Part shown: positions 24,114 to 33,245 of the stretch, in pieces
Position numbering within the stretch: position 1 is the stretch's first letter
Layout of the letters: every line of letters begins with the position of its first letter
Assembly: GCA_003284265.1 (NCBI GenBank)
Contig: QBVV01000022.1
Coordinates: 1 to 34,764, forward strand
Reading direction: 5' to 3'
From: SAR116 cluster bacterium AG-313-A07
Lineage (GTDB): Bacteria > Pseudomonadota > Alphaproteobacteria > Thalassobaculales > Thalassobaculaceae
Length of the DNA stretch: 34,764 nucleotides
Notes under the pieces: model-generated
What the model saw: the letters and a program-made list of their open reading frames with translations, nothing else
Database searches by the model: none
Told to the model about the DNA's origin: nothing
Translations under genes and position numbers: made by a program

Positions 24114-25795
24114 AACGTATGCCAATTGAAAAATACCAAAGTTATCCTCAAGTTCCCATAAATGAAAGACAGTGGCCAAGCCAAACGATCACCAGTGCCC
24201 CAATTTGGTGTAGCGTAGATCTTCGTGATGGAAACCAGGCTCTAGTTGACCCTATGGATTCGGGCAGAAAACATAGAATGTTTAAAGCGCTAGTAGAAAT
24301 GGGCTTTAAAGAGATAGAAGTTGGATTTCCGGCAGCATCCGATACTGACTTTAATTTTGTTCGCGATATTATTGAGCAGGATTTAATTCCAGATGATGTA
24401 ACAATACAGGTACTTACTCAGGCAAGAGAAGAGCTTATACAAAAGACCTTTGAAAGTCTTGTTGGATCAAAAAATTGTATTGTGCACCTTTATAACTCGA
24501 CGAGTACATTACAGCGAAGAGTCGTTTTCGAGTCAGATAGAGATGGTGTTAAACAAATTGCTATTGATGGCGCGATGATGGTCCGTGATAGAATGCCTAT
24601 GCTTGAAGGTAAAGGGTCCAATATCCGCTTAGAATATAGTCCGGAAAGCTTTACAGGTACCGAACTTGATTACGCTTTAGAGGTGAGCGAAGCTGTTATG
24701 GAAATCTGGAAGCCTACAGCAAGCAGACCAACGATTATTAATCTTCCCTCAACTGTTGAAATGGCAACGCCAAATATCTTTGCAGATCAAATTGAATGGA
24801 TGCATCGGAATTTTAGTAATAGGGAACAGGTAATTCTGTCTGTTCACCCTCACAACGATCGAGGAACGGGAATTGCTGCGGCAGAGCTGGCGCAAATGGC
24901 TGGCGCAGATAGGGTAGAGGGATGTTTGTTCGGTAATGGAGAAAGAACAGGAAATGTTGATATAGTAACACTTGGGCTGAACTTATTCACCCAAGGAGTA
25001 GATCCAGAATTAGATTTTTCTGATATTAACTCGATAATGGAAACAGCGATTCATTGTAACCAACTACCCATTCATCCGCGTCATCCTTATGCCGGAGAAC
25101 TTGTACACACAGCCTTTTCTGGGTCTCATCAGGATGCAATTAATAAAGGGATGAAAGCTATGGAAACAGCAAATAGCCCCTTGTTTGAGGTTCCTTATTT
25201 ACCCATCGACCCCAAGGATATAGGCCGGGATTATGAAGCCATTATCAGGGTAAATAGCCAATCCGGTAAGGGGGGCGTATCTTATATCCTAGAAAATGAT
25301 TATTCCATACGATTGCCAAAACCCGCGCAAGCGCAATTCAGCCAAATAATTCAGAAAATTACGGATGCAACCAGCCAGGAAATAAGCCCTGTAAAAATCT
25401 GGGAAACATTCGAGGAAACATTTATAAAACAAAAAGGACCATTTACTCTAATATCATTTGTATCTGAAAGAGCTTCCCGGTCTAATGATTTAGAAAGAAT
25501 AAAAGCAACGGTTGAGCTTGATGGTCAAAATCATAAATTAGAGGCAGTCGGCAATGGGCCTATCGCGGCCTTCATAAAAGGTATGAGGGATGAGTTTGAT
25601 TTAGCTTTCAGATTAAAGGATTACACAGAACACACACGAACAGCTGGATCGGAATCTGAGGCGGCGGCTTACATAGAACTGAAAGTGCCGGATGAAAATG
25701 GTAAAAGTGTATTCGGTGTGGGCATAGATACCTCAATTACTTTGGCACCTATTAAAGCAGTGGTAAGTGCAATTAATCGAATAGATTTGAGTTAA
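24110..25795 (+). CDS. leuA: 2-isopropylmalate synthase (long form)
   Basis: This enzyme condenses acetyl-CoA with 2-oxoisovalerate, the first committed step of leucine synthesis. The protein has 561 residues from the ATG at 24110 (AGGAG at 24096-24100, 9 nt away; the GTG at 24104 is too close). The TIM-barrel signature is SVDLRDGNQALVDPM near residues 35-49. The metal histidines are in LSVHPHNDRGTG, followed by AGADRVEGCLFGNGERTGNVD. The C-terminal regulatory LeuA domain (about 435-561) should confer leucine feedback. The HCNQLPIHPRHPYAGELVHTAFSG region and the length mark the LeuA type 2 branch. The stop is 1 nt from the end of the convergent GST gene. Confidence 0.96.
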   Translation: MKRMPIEKYQSYPQVPINERQWPSQTITSAPIWCSVDLRDGNQALVDPMDSGRKHRMFKALVEMGFKEIEVGFPAASDTDFNFVRDIIEQDLIPDDVTIQVLTQAREELIQKTFESLVGSKNCIVHLYNSTSTLQRRVVFESDRDGVKQIAIDGAMMVRDRMPMLEGKGSNIRLEYSPESFTGTELDYALEVSEAVMEIWKPTASRPTIINLPSTVEMATPNIFADQIEWMHRNFSNREQVILSVHPHNDRGTGIAAAELAQMAGADRVEGCLFGNGERTGNVDIVTLGLNLFTQGVDPELDFSDINSIMETAIHCNQLPIHPRHPYAGELVHTAFSGSHQDAINKGMKAMETANSPLFEVPYLPIDPKDIGRDYEAIIRVNSQSGKGGVSYILENDYSIRLPKPAQAQFSQIIQKITDATSQEISPVKIWETFEETFIKQKGPFTLISFVSERASRSNDLERIKATVELDGQNHKLEAVGNGPIAAFIKGMRDEFDLAFRLKDYTEHTRTAGSESEAAAYIELKVPDENGKSVFGVGIDTSITLAPIKAVVSAINRIDLS

Positions 25796-25796
25796 G

Positions 25797-26414
25797 TTAG
25801 ATATTGGGTCTAGTTTTACCTATTGCGTCGATAGCGTTTGCCTTTTCCGAAAGCGCTAGTAATGCCGAAATACCTTTACTCTCGATATTGTCTGGCATTC
25901 TTATGCGGAGATAATCAATGAGGCAGACAGTCGTTATATCGGCTAAAGTGATAGTATCCCCATGAAGCCACTCAGAGGAAGATGAAGCAATTTTTTCCAA
26001 AGCATCCAGGCCTTGGTTCAGCTGTGCTTCTAAATACATTAACCATTCAGGATAAATTTTTTCAGTTGGGCGTCGGTTTTGTTCATAAGATATAGCTACA
26101 CTCTTTTCCATTACGCCATGAGAAAGTAGGGTGGTCCTTAATATTTTCCGCCGCTCGGCCCCTTCAATAGCTAATAGCTGCCGGCTCGTGTCAAATTCCT
26201 CAATCACATAGTCTATTATAGCATTACTATCGATCAGTGTTTCTCCATCAGGAAGTATAAGCGCTGGGACTCTTCCAATAGGATTGGACTCTTTTATTTC
26301 AGTTTGATCGTCTGCGGTAGATAGCATTTTCTGCTGATACTGAGCATTCACCATATTCATCACTGCTGCAGTTCTTCTCACAAATGGTGATAAGTTTCGT
26401 CCAATTAGTATCAT
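25797..26414 (-). CDS. Glutathione S-transferase family protein
   Basis: This is a soluble GST-fold protein of 205 residues from the ATG at 26414 (AGGAAAAG upstream; the frame up to 26459 gives an unlikely N-terminus). The thioredoxin-like domain starts ILIGRNLSPFVRRTA, with Ser9 as the probable glutathione-activating residue. The cis-proline motif is in NPIGRVPALILPDG and the gamma-glutamyl contact is in LIDSNAIIDYV. The helical C-terminal domain contains HGDTITLADITTVCLIDYL, the usual N-capping region. The reaction could be conjugation, isomerisation or dehalogenation. Nothing nearby decides. It converges with leuA with a 1-bp gap. Confidence 0.87.
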   Translation of the reverse strand: MILIGRNLSPFVRRTAAVMNMVNAQYQQKMLSTADDQTEIKESNPIGRVPALILPDGETLIDSNAIIDYVIEEFDTSRQLLAIEGAERRKILRTTLLSHGVMEKSVAISYEQNRRPTEKIYPEWLMYLEAQLNQGLDALEKIASSSSEWLHGDTITLADITTVCLIDYLRIRMPDNIESKGISALLALSEKANAIDAIGKTRPNI

Positions 26415-26570
26415 TATTCTTTTCCTGTTTAGCCATATAGACACATAAAGTATGGGCAAAATTACAACAAAATTACAACAAAATTAACTAAACTCTTCGC
26501 ATTTAATGCCGATGGTAGAAATTTCCGTTTTTTTTTGTTATAGTAAGCGATTAACGGGTGGAGACCAGTG

Positions 26571-27026
26571 ATGGCAGACGATAACCAAGTAGATGCAAAT
26601 ACAAAACAAGGTTTACGCATTCTCGCCGACAGTACAAAACTTAAAGGTACTGAGGGTGTGGCTAGGCGTCTTTCTAAGGCAGCAGACAGTGGCATGATTG
26701 AGGATTATCAGCAAGCTGAAACAATCTTTGATTCCCTTCCTCTCGACAAAAGGGCAACTATAAAAGTGACAGCTGAAACCAAGGCGGAAACTATACGGCT
26801 TACTAATCAAAAACGAAAGCAATCAGGACCTGCCACACCTGAACAAAACACGATTGCATCAGACCCAGCGGCTTGGGATCTTGGTGATCCTAACAGTGAT
26901 GAGGGTATTTTTAACAATAAAAATACCGTTGGCGAAAAAACAATAACCTCAGGAGCACAAGCTTTAGATACCAAAAATGAATTGGATGCTTTGAAGGAAG
27001 AAATGCAGCAGGCACTCAAAGGCTAG
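26571..27026 (+). CDS. Hypothetical soluble protein, unknown family
   Basis: This 151-residue protein starts at the ATG 26571 with GGTGGAGA 7 nt upstream, a strong ribosome site; the GTG at 26568 is rejected. It is rich in Lys, Asp, Thr and Ala, with no cysteine, no signal peptide and no membrane segment. Residues 1-85 are predicted helical by pattern (LSKAADSGMIEDYQQAETIFDSL). The middle (about 85-120) is likely disordered, and the end (about 130-151) is a charged helix. I recognise no family. It stands alone and its last 11 bp overlap the end of the convergent MFS gene. Natural codon use and a good start make it a likely real gene. Confidence 0.6.
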   Translation: MADDNQVDANTKQGLRILADSTKLKGTEGVARRLSKAADSGMIEDYQQAETIFDSLPLDKRATIKVTAETKAETIRLTNQKRKQSGPATPEQNTIASDPAAWDLGDPNSDEGIFNNKNTVGEKTITSGAQALDTKNELDALKEEMQQALKG

Positions 27027-28215
27027 TTTTGGGTAGGGCTATAGGCCTTGAAATCATTATTGCTGCTATTAGTTGACTGAATACTAATCCGGACAATCCA
27101 AGGGTGTAGGAGTTAGTCGAGCCATGAGCTGCTCCGACCAACCATGGACCAATACCTGCGAAAATATATAAAACTACATTGGCCATTGCATAGTTCTTAC
27201 CATATGAAAAAGAGCCAAAAGCATTTCGAATAAGCATGGGCGGTAACATTACAATTCCCCCAACTACAAATCCAGCTATTGAACATGCGACCACAATCAT
27301 AGAAAAAGTCTCGGCAAAAATTATATAAGCAATACCTGCCCCTTGAATAAAATAACTAGCCGCTGCCAGTTTATTCACTGAGATATGCCGGCTAGCAAAT
27401 GCTATTAGAATCCTTCCTATTGCTGCTGAAATAGCCACTACGGAAACTGTGAAGGCTGCACTTAATTGATCAACTTTGTCTGCTACAATTGGTATTTGAT
27501 GAGCAAGAAAACCAACTTGCCCACCTAACCCTAAAGCGGCAGCTATAGCTATTCTCCAAAAAATAGGTTTCCGTAGGATGTGGAATTGGAAGTGTTGATC
27601 TTTAATTTTGGCAGGTTGTTTTGATACAGATTTTGGAGTTTTGTATTGAAAGAGTATAGAGAGACAAAATAAGACCACCAATACGGAGAATCCCAGAACT
27701 AAAGTTGTTGCTTTGAATCCAACTGCTCCTATGAAAAAGATAATGCAGAACGGTATTAGCGCTCCGCCTAGGCTGGCTCCAGTAAGGGCGATTCCCAAAG
27801 CTAAACCAAAGTTTTTTGAAAAATGCGGAGCTAGCGTAGCACTGATCCCCGCGGCACCGATAGCTGGATATGCAAATCCCATCAGTGCATAACACAGGAA
27901 AATTTGCCAGAGTTCCGTTGCTTGCCCTAAACCTATTAAAGCTAAACCAATAAATAATGCCCCAAGTATAATTATACTACAGGGGCCTTTACTGTCTATT
28001 AAGTAGCCAATAGATAAAGTCCCAGGTAGACTGGATAACCAAAAAATTAAAATCGCAGTAGTTATCTGTTGCGTTTTCCATGAACCAAGCCGTGTAAAGG
28101 CATCTAAATAGACGCTATGCCCATAAAAAACCGTGCCCCAAGCGATAGTTGCCATAATAAAACAAGCAAGTAAAATACTGAAATTCGCCTGTGTTATCCG
28201 TGTTTGTATTTTCAT
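27016..28215 (-). CDS. MFS transporter
   Basis: This 399-residue inner-membrane carrier of the major facilitator superfamily has about 12 hydrophobic helices split by a cytoplasmic loop near residues 190-220 (KTPKSVSKQPAKIKDQHF). The loop 2-3 motif reads IGYLIDSKGPC, a weakened form of G-x-x-x-D-R-x-G-R/K. GFAYPAIGAAGISATLAPHF follows, resembling oxalate/formate-type or monocarboxylate carriers. It is divergent from the NicA-like gene with 123 bp between the starts, which suggests shared control and uptake of an organic acid such as the hydroxylase substrate (inference). An inverted repeat overlaps its start codon. Confidence 0.88.
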   Translation of the reverse strand: MKIQTRITQANFSILLACFIMATIAWGTVFYGHSVYLDAFTRLGSWKTQQITTAILIFWLSSLPGTLSIGYLIDSKGPCSIIILGALFIGLALIGLGQATELWQIFLCYALMGFAYPAIGAAGISATLAPHFSKNFGLALGIALTGASLGGALIPFCIIFFIGAVGFKATTLVLGFSVLVVLFCLSILFQYKTPKSVSKQPAKIKDQHFQFHILRKPIFWRIAIAAALGLGGQVGFLAHQIPIVADKVDQLSAAFTVSVVAISAAIGRILIAFASRHISVNKLAAASYFIQGAGIAYIIFAETFSMIVVACSIAGFVVGGIVMLPPMLIRNAFGSFSYGKNYAMANVVLYIFAGIGPWLVGAAHGSTNSYTLGLSGLVFSQLIAAIMISRPIALPKTSL

Positions 28216-28232
28216 ACTTACATTATAAGTAT
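28214..28232. promoter_or_regulatory. Inverted repeat at the MFS gene start
   Basis: ATACTTA (28214-28220) and TAAGTAT (28226-28232) are exact inverted arms around CATTA. One arm touches the MFS start codon (28213-28215). It could be an operator in the divergent MFS/NicA-like gap or an mRNA hairpin that masks the start. The region is very AT-rich, so chance is not excluded. Confidence 0.3.
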
Positions 28233-28338
28233 TTATTGTAATAATTGTTTAAATTTAAATTTAAATATTAAGATCAATCATTTTTTTTAAAGTGGATAAT
28301 GGCTTAAACCGTCGGAGTTTTTAAGAAAGAAAGAGACT

Positions 28339-28812
28339 TTGATAGACTTTACATTACATGTTAATCGAAAAAATTATGACGTTGAGGCAATGAGCGATAC
28401 GCCGCTTCTTTTCGTTTTGCGTAATAATCTAAATTTGACTGGGTCAAAATTAGGTTGTGGTTCAGAACAATGTGGTGCTTGTGCTGTCTTGGTTGATGGA
28501 GAAAGCACTTTTAGTTGTGCGATCGCAGCATCAAGTCTAGTTGGAAAGAGTATTATTACGATCGAAGGCGTATCCGAGAATGGGACTTTAAGTGCCATCC
28601 AAAAAGCATTCTTAACAGAAATTGCAGCGCAATGTGGATATTGTACTCCCGGGATGATTATTGCAACCACAGCGCTTTTTGATAAAAACCCTAGTCCAAA
28701 AAAACAGGATATTTTGAAAGCACTTCAAAAGCACCTTTGTCGTTGCGGTTCGCATGCTAGGATTTTAACTGCAATTAATAATATGCAATCGGATCACTCG
28801 CAAAATGACTAA
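28339..28812 (+). CDS. Molybdenum hydroxylase 2Fe-2S subunit, NicA/IorA-like
   Basis: This 157-residue small subunit has a TTG start at 28339 (AAAGAGA just upstream), the only start giving the full N-terminal beta-grasp domain. The plant-type cluster is C40-x4-C45-x2-C48-x11-C60 and the second is C99-x2-C102 with C134-x-C136. As I recall, nicotinate dehydrogenase NicA of Pseudomonas has about the same length. It passes electrons from the Mo centre of the next protein. Its stop overlaps the large-subunit start by 8 nt. No FAD subunit is encoded beside it, so electrons must leave directly from the iron-sulfur clusters to an outside acceptor, as in IorAB-type enzymes. Confidence 0.92.
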   Translation: MIDFTLHVNRKNYDVEAMSDTPLLFVLRNNLNLTGSKLGCGSEQCGACAVLVDGESTFSCAIAASSLVGKSIITIEGVSENGTLSAIQKAFLTEIAAQCGYCTPGMIIATTALFDKNPSPKKQDILKALQKHLCRCGSHARILTAINNMQSDHSQND

Positions 28813-30946
28813 AAATCCAAGTTTATTGAAGAACCCGGGAATTGATTCCTGGATATCATTTTCAATGGATGGTCTGATTAATGTTCGCATAGGAAAAGTT
28901 GATATTGGTCAAAAAATTTCAACTGCAATTGCAAGAATAGTTTCTGAGGAACTTGATTTAGATCCTAAAAGGATAATGATGGTTATGCCGGATACTATTC
29001 TTAGCCCTAATGAAGGTATGACCTCTGGAAGTAATTCAATGGAAGAGGCGGGCAATGCTATTCGATTGGCTTCTGCGACAATACGAGAGATTCTAATGGA
29101 ATTAGCAGCCAGAGAATTAAACACTAGTGTTGCAAGTTTGGAAGTGACTGATGGAACGATAAGCTCACGAGAAACCGACAGGATCACTAATTATTGGGAT
29201 CTTCAAGAGGGAAGGTTATTCAATAAAGCAATTAATATTGAAGCAAAAGTGAAGCCAGGAAATCTCTACGGAAAATCTCAGACACGCTACAGCGGGGCTG
29301 ATATTACGAATATTGTAACCGGTTCATATAAGTTTATCCAAGATGTAAATCTAAATTCAATGTTGCATGCGCGGCCAGTTCGACCACCTAATATCAACTC
29401 TAAACTCGATCAAATTGAAGTTGAAGTTGAGGGGTATTTGAAAAAAAAAGGCATCACTTTAATAAGAAATGGAAGTTTTTTAGCTGTAGCAGGAATGGAC
29501 GAGTATGAAGTTATTAAGGCTGCTAATACTGTAAAGAGGTCAGCCGTTTGGAAGCAATTACGTAAGTTTGAGTCGGCGTCAATCTTTGAACAATTAAAAA
29601 ATAATAAACGTATTAGTTTTAAAGTTCTTGATGGAATACCTATAGAAGCACCCATAGCCGCCGATAAAAAAATTGCCCCAAATATTAAGGCAACATATAG
29701 TCGCCCTTATGTTATGCATGCGTCGATTGCGCCATCAGCTGCTGTTGCTAAATTTGAGGAAAACGAACTAGAAATTTGGACGCACAGTCAAGGTATCTAT
29801 CTTCTTCGGGCTAGTCTTGCTGAACTTTTCCATATGCCAGACGATAAGATAAAAATTTATCATAGGAGTAATTCAGGCTGCTACGGGCATAACGGAGCTG
29901 ACGACGCAGCAGTCGATGCAGCTTTGATAGCTAAAGCCCTTCCGGGTGCAGCGATCCTTTTGAAATGGACGCGACAAGATGAGCATGCATGGGAACCATA
30001 TAGTTCCGCAATGGTGATGGAGCTTTCAGCAAACATTGATACGAAGAGCAAAATCGGCAGTTGGAAACATAGTACCTTCAGTGATACTCACGTGTCCCGA
30101 CCTAAACCGGGACAAAAAGGACTCGGGGCGGCTAATTTATTGGCATCTCGTTTTCTTGATCCCCCGATTATAGCGAAACCAATGCCGCCAAATAAAATGA
30201 AACACGGAGGAATTCACAGAAACCTAGAACCGTTATACGGGTTTGAAAATCAGTTGCTGATAAAAAACTTAGTTCGTAATTTACCTCATCGAACCTCAGC
30301 TCTTCGAACTCTAGGTGCTTATGCAAATATTTTTGCAATAGAGTCTTTCATTGATGAATTAGCAGAGGAAATCTGTGTTGATCCTGTGGAATTGAGATTA
30401 AATTATCTCTCGGATCAGAGAGCAAAAGCCTGCATCAAGGCGGTAGTTAAAGAAATTGCTGATATAGATGCTAACCAACCAAATCATGGTTGGGGCATAG
30501 GCTTTGCTCAGTATAAGAATTCCAAAGCTTACACTGCAGTAGCGGTGCACTTAATGGTAAACGAGGCTGCAGAAATAAAACTTCTGAAGGCAGTTATTGC
30601 TGCAGATGCAGGGCAAATTATTGATGAAAAGGGTGTTATCGCGCAACTTGAGGGAGGATTTATTCAGGCTGCAAGTTGGACAATTTATGAAGAGATAATG
30701 TATGACGATGAAAATATCCTTTCTATCGACTGGGAAAGCTACCCAATCATTGGGTTCGATAATATTCCAGATTTTAAAACAATTTTGATTAGCATGCCCG
30801 ATGAGCCATTTCTTGGTGTTGGAGAGGCTGTATGTGGGCCTGCTGCTGGTGCCATTGGGAATGCTGTCCTCAAGGCGACAGGTTTAAGGGTTCGGCAACT
30901 TCCCATGACCCCTTCAAACCTAAGATCACTGGCTCTAAAAACCTAA
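28805..30946 (+). CDS. Molybdenum hydroxylase large subunit, NicB/IorB-like
   Basis: This 713-residue Mo-binding subunit has the permuted order of isoquinoline 1-oxidoreductase beta and nicotinate dehydrogenase NicB. The segment INVRIGKVDIGQKISTAIAR sits at the N-terminus (about 25-44), with SPNEGMTSGSNSMEEAG soon after. The central part has WTHSQGIYLLRASLAE and GCYGHNGADDAAVDAALIA, then KWTRQDEHAWEP, a set I associate with NicB. The catalytic glutamate is E674 in FLGVGEAVCGPAAG. In P. putida NicB a cytochrome c region follows; here the protein ends after the Mo domain. The usual GQG pterin contact reads GQK (35-37). The likely reaction is water-derived hydroxylation of nicotinate or a related N-heteroaromatic acid. 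It ends 9 bp before the convergent SDR. Confidence 0.85.
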   Translation: MTKNPSLLKNPGIDSWISFSMDGLINVRIGKVDIGQKISTAIARIVSEELDLDPKRIMMVMPDTILSPNEGMTSGSNSMEEAGNAIRLASATIREILMELAARELNTSVASLEVTDGTISSRETDRITNYWDLQEGRLFNKAINIEAKVKPGNLYGKSQTRYSGADITNIVTGSYKFIQDVNLNSMLHARPVRPPNINSKLDQIEVEVEGYLKKKGITLIRNGSFLAVAGMDEYEVIKAANTVKRSAVWKQLRKFESASIFEQLKNNKRISFKVLDGIPIEAPIAADKKIAPNIKATYSRPYVMHASIAPSAAVAKFEENELEIWTHSQGIYLLRASLAELFHMPDDKIKIYHRSNSGCYGHNGADDAAVDAALIAKALPGAAILLKWTRQDEHAWEPYSSAMVMELSANIDTKSKIGSWKHSTFSDTHVSRPKPGQKGLGAANLLASRFLDPPIIAKPMPPNKMKHGGIHRNLEPLYGFENQLLIKNLVRNLPHRTSALRTLGAYANIFAIESFIDELAEEICVDPVELRLNYLSDQRAKACIKAVVKEIADIDANQPNHGWGIGFAQYKNSKAYTAVAVHLMVNEAAEIKLLKAVIAADAGQIIDEKGVIAQLEGGFIQAASWTIYEEIMYDDENILSIDWESYPIIGFDNIPDFKTILISMPDEPFLGVGEAVCGPAAGAIGNAVLKATGLRVRQLPMTPSNLRSLALKT

Positions 30947-30955
30947 CTACAAGTT

Positions 30956-31747
30956 TTAAATGGTACTTCTTGGAAGCCCTGGAATATGACTATACAACGA
31001 ATCAACAAAACCACCGTCTATCAAAAGGTTTTGCCCTGTCATATATTCAGCCTCCGGAGATATTAAAAACCCTATGGCATTTGCGATATCTTCTGGTTCA
31101 CCTATTCTCCCTAATGGGATCAAGGCGGCTCTATCTTTCGCGATCTGATTATTTTCGTAAACTTTATGTGTCAATGGCGTGCGGATCATGCCTGGAGAAA
31201 CCGTATTCACATTGATCCCATCAACAGCCCATTCTTGCGCCAATACTTGGCACAATGAGATTAGCGCCGCCTTACTCGGGCTATAAGGCCCCATTCCTGG
31301 ATGCGCGCCCATGCCCGACATTGAAGCAACAGCTACAAAGCTACCTTTTGAATTTTTTAAACTGGTGTATGCGGCTTGTGCGAGTAGTAAAGTCGCTCTG
31401 GTATTCACAGCTATCAACTTATCCCATTGATCTATATCGAGTTCATTCAATGGAGCGGGACTTGTGATACCGGCATTACTGATCACGGCATCTAGTCCTC
31501 CAAAAGAATCGAGTGCTCGGTCTATGAGTATTTTAGGGATATCTTTTTGACTTAAGTCCCCTGTTAAAATAAGTACTTCTGCGCCTAGATCTCTAAGATC
31601 TTTCGCTAATTTTTTAACAGCATCTGTCTCGGTAATTTCACAGGCAGCTAACTTAATTTTCTCTCCTTTAAGATTGGCGATGTCAACTAATCGACGGCAT
31701 GTAGCCCCACCGATTCCGGGACTGGCTCCAGTAATTAATGCGCGCAT
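30956..31747 (-). CDS. Short-chain dehydrogenase/reductase (SDR), FabG-like
   Basis: This 263-residue classical SDR carries the TGASPGIG motif at residues 6-13, NAG at 91-93, catalytic S142/S144 region, Y155-x3-K159 (YSPSK), NTVSPGMIRTPLT and the C-terminal EYMTGQNLLIDGGF. The ATG at 31747 is preceded by AAGGAGAATATA on the minus strand, a good ribosome site. There is an insert of about 15 residues after the first helix compared with the shortest FabG proteins. It converges with the NicB-like gene and is divergent from the thiolase-like gene. It likely handles a hydroxyacyl or alcohol intermediate. The substrate is not deducible. Confidence 0.9.
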   Translation of the reverse strand: MRALITGASPGIGGATCRRLVDIANLKGEKIKLAACEITETDAVKKLAKDLRDLGAEVLILTGDLSQKDIPKILIDRALDSFGGLDAVISNAGITSPAPLNELDIDQWDKLIAVNTRATLLLAQAAYTSLKNSKGSFVAVASMSGMGAHPGMGPYSPSKAALISLCQVLAQEWAVDGINVNTVSPGMIRTPLTHKVYENNQIAKDRAALIPLGRIGEPEDIANAIGFLISPEAEYMTGQNLLIDGGFVDSLYSHIPGLPRSTI

Positions 31748-31963
31748 TATATTCTCCTTGATCCTATGAGGCTTAGAGAGTTCCTGACTAAATTCTAGTT
31801 TAAGGTATAGTGCATCAATTTTGATAATTCGTTCTAATTAACTTTGCTAGTAAATCTTTTTTACACACCCGTGATAAAGGGATTGTTCTTACTACGATAA
31901 TTTCCAATTATTTTCCGCTGCAGTTAAAGTTTCATGAATAACCAAGCCAGAGGGAGAAACCGC

Positions 31964-33232
31964 ATGACTTTATCTAGTGTTAGTGAGCACGAAGTAACGT
32001 CTAATAGATATTTGCGAGGGAAATATTCAATCTGTGGAGTAGGCGAAACGACGTATCGTCGCGGTTCGACAGAATCCACACGCTCTCTTGCAACATGGGC
32101 TATCTCTAATGCAATGAAAGACGCCGGCATGGATTCAGGCGATATCGACGGGATGCTGAGTTACTCTGGGAATGACTCAACATTTGCGCCATGGGTGGCG
32201 GGAGACCTAGGAATTAGGCTCAATTTTTATATGGATGTCCATGGCGGTGGCTCATCAACAGAGGCTTTAATAGGTATCGCTATGGGCGTTATTGAAGCGG
32301 GAATGTGCAAAACGGTAGCTATCTATAGGGCGATGAACGGTTATTCAGCAGTGCGAATCGGTGGAACCGGAGCTCGATCAGCGGCACCCATCCTGGGGGA
32401 TCAAATCCACCACCGGGCTTATGGTTGGCAGAGCGCAGGACAAATGTTTGCACCAACTTTTTTGCGGCATATGTATGATTATGGTACAACTCCGGAACAG
32501 GTTGCTGCCGTGAAGGTTGCGCACTCAAAGCACGCATCTAATAATCCCAAAGCGTTTTACAAACAACGTTACACTATTGAAGACGTCGTTTCCTCGCGCA
32601 TAATATGCAAGCCTTTACATCTTCTAGATTGCTGTGTTGAAACGGATAATGCTACTTGCATTATAGTGACACGGACCGAACGGGCCCGTGATTGCCCAAA
32701 TCCTCCTGCGGTTATTCAATCTGTCGTTGGGCGGTGCTGCAAACCACGAGCCGATATGCATTATCAACATGGGCCTATTTCTACGGTAGCGGGCCATTAT
32801 GCTAAAGATATTTTATGGTCAAACGCGGGACTTGGACCAGAGGATGTTGATGTTACGGGATCATATGATGCGTTTACCTTTACTACAATGTTGCAACTTG
32901 AAGACTACGGTTTTTGCAAGAAAGGTGAAGGCGGCGAATACGTGTCGGATGGTACAATTGAACTCGGTGGTAGGCGCCCAAATAATACGTCGGGTGGACA
33001 TCTTTGTGAGGGTTATACGCATGGAATGAATATGGTAATCGAAAATACCAGGCAGTTAAGAGGAAATGTGGATGATTCCTGCCCTATTAACGAAGATGGT
33101 GTACGAGAGCACACGTACAACTACGAAGAGGGGGGGTGTAGACAGGTAAAAAATGTCGAAGTTACAGCCAATCTTGGATGGGCGATGCCTGGAACAGGCT
33201 CCGCCATGGTTATGGCTAAAGACCACAAGTAA
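31964..33232 (+). CDS. Thiolase-like / Ltp2-type (lipid-transfer protein) enzyme lacking the catalytic Cys
   Basis: This 422-residue thiolase-fold protein starts at the ATG 31964 (GGGAG 7 nt upstream; the ATG at 31934 has no ribosome site). The position of the acylated cysteine reads DVHGGGSSTEALIG (residues 91-104), so the nucleophile is absent. The GHP motif is altered to SGGHLCEGYTHGMN (343-356) and the second Cys (CxG) is GTGSAM. Such proteins paired with a DUF35 partner include the steroid side-chain aldolase Ltp2, where tyrosines replace Cys/His. Y301 (GSYDAFT) and Y351 (EGYTHG) are candidates here. The DUF35 gene follows by 13 bp, matching the Ltp2-ChsH2 arrangement. A retro-aldol C-C cleavage of an acyl-CoA is the best guess; a non-catalytic acyl carrier role is the alternative. 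Confidence 0.85.
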   Translation: MTLSSVSEHEVTSNRYLRGKYSICGVGETTYRRGSTESTRSLATWAISNAMKDAGMDSGDIDGMLSYSGNDSTFAPWVAGDLGIRLNFYMDVHGGGSSTEALIGIAMGVIEAGMCKTVAIYRAMNGYSAVRIGGTGARSAAPILGDQIHHRAYGWQSAGQMFAPTFLRHMYDYGTTPEQVAAVKVAHSKHASNNPKAFYKQRYTIEDVVSSRIICKPLHLLDCCVETDNATCIIVTRTERARDCPNPPAVIQSVVGRCCKPRADMHYQHGPISTVAGHYAKDILWSNAGLGPEDVDVTGSYDAFTFTTMLQLEDYGFCKKGEGGEYVSDGTIELGGRRPNNTSGGHLCEGYTHGMNMVIENTRQLRGNVDDSCPINEDGVREHTYNYEEGGCRQVKNVEVTANLGWAMPGTGSAMVMAKDHK

Positions 33233-33245
33233 GAGGAGATAGACA

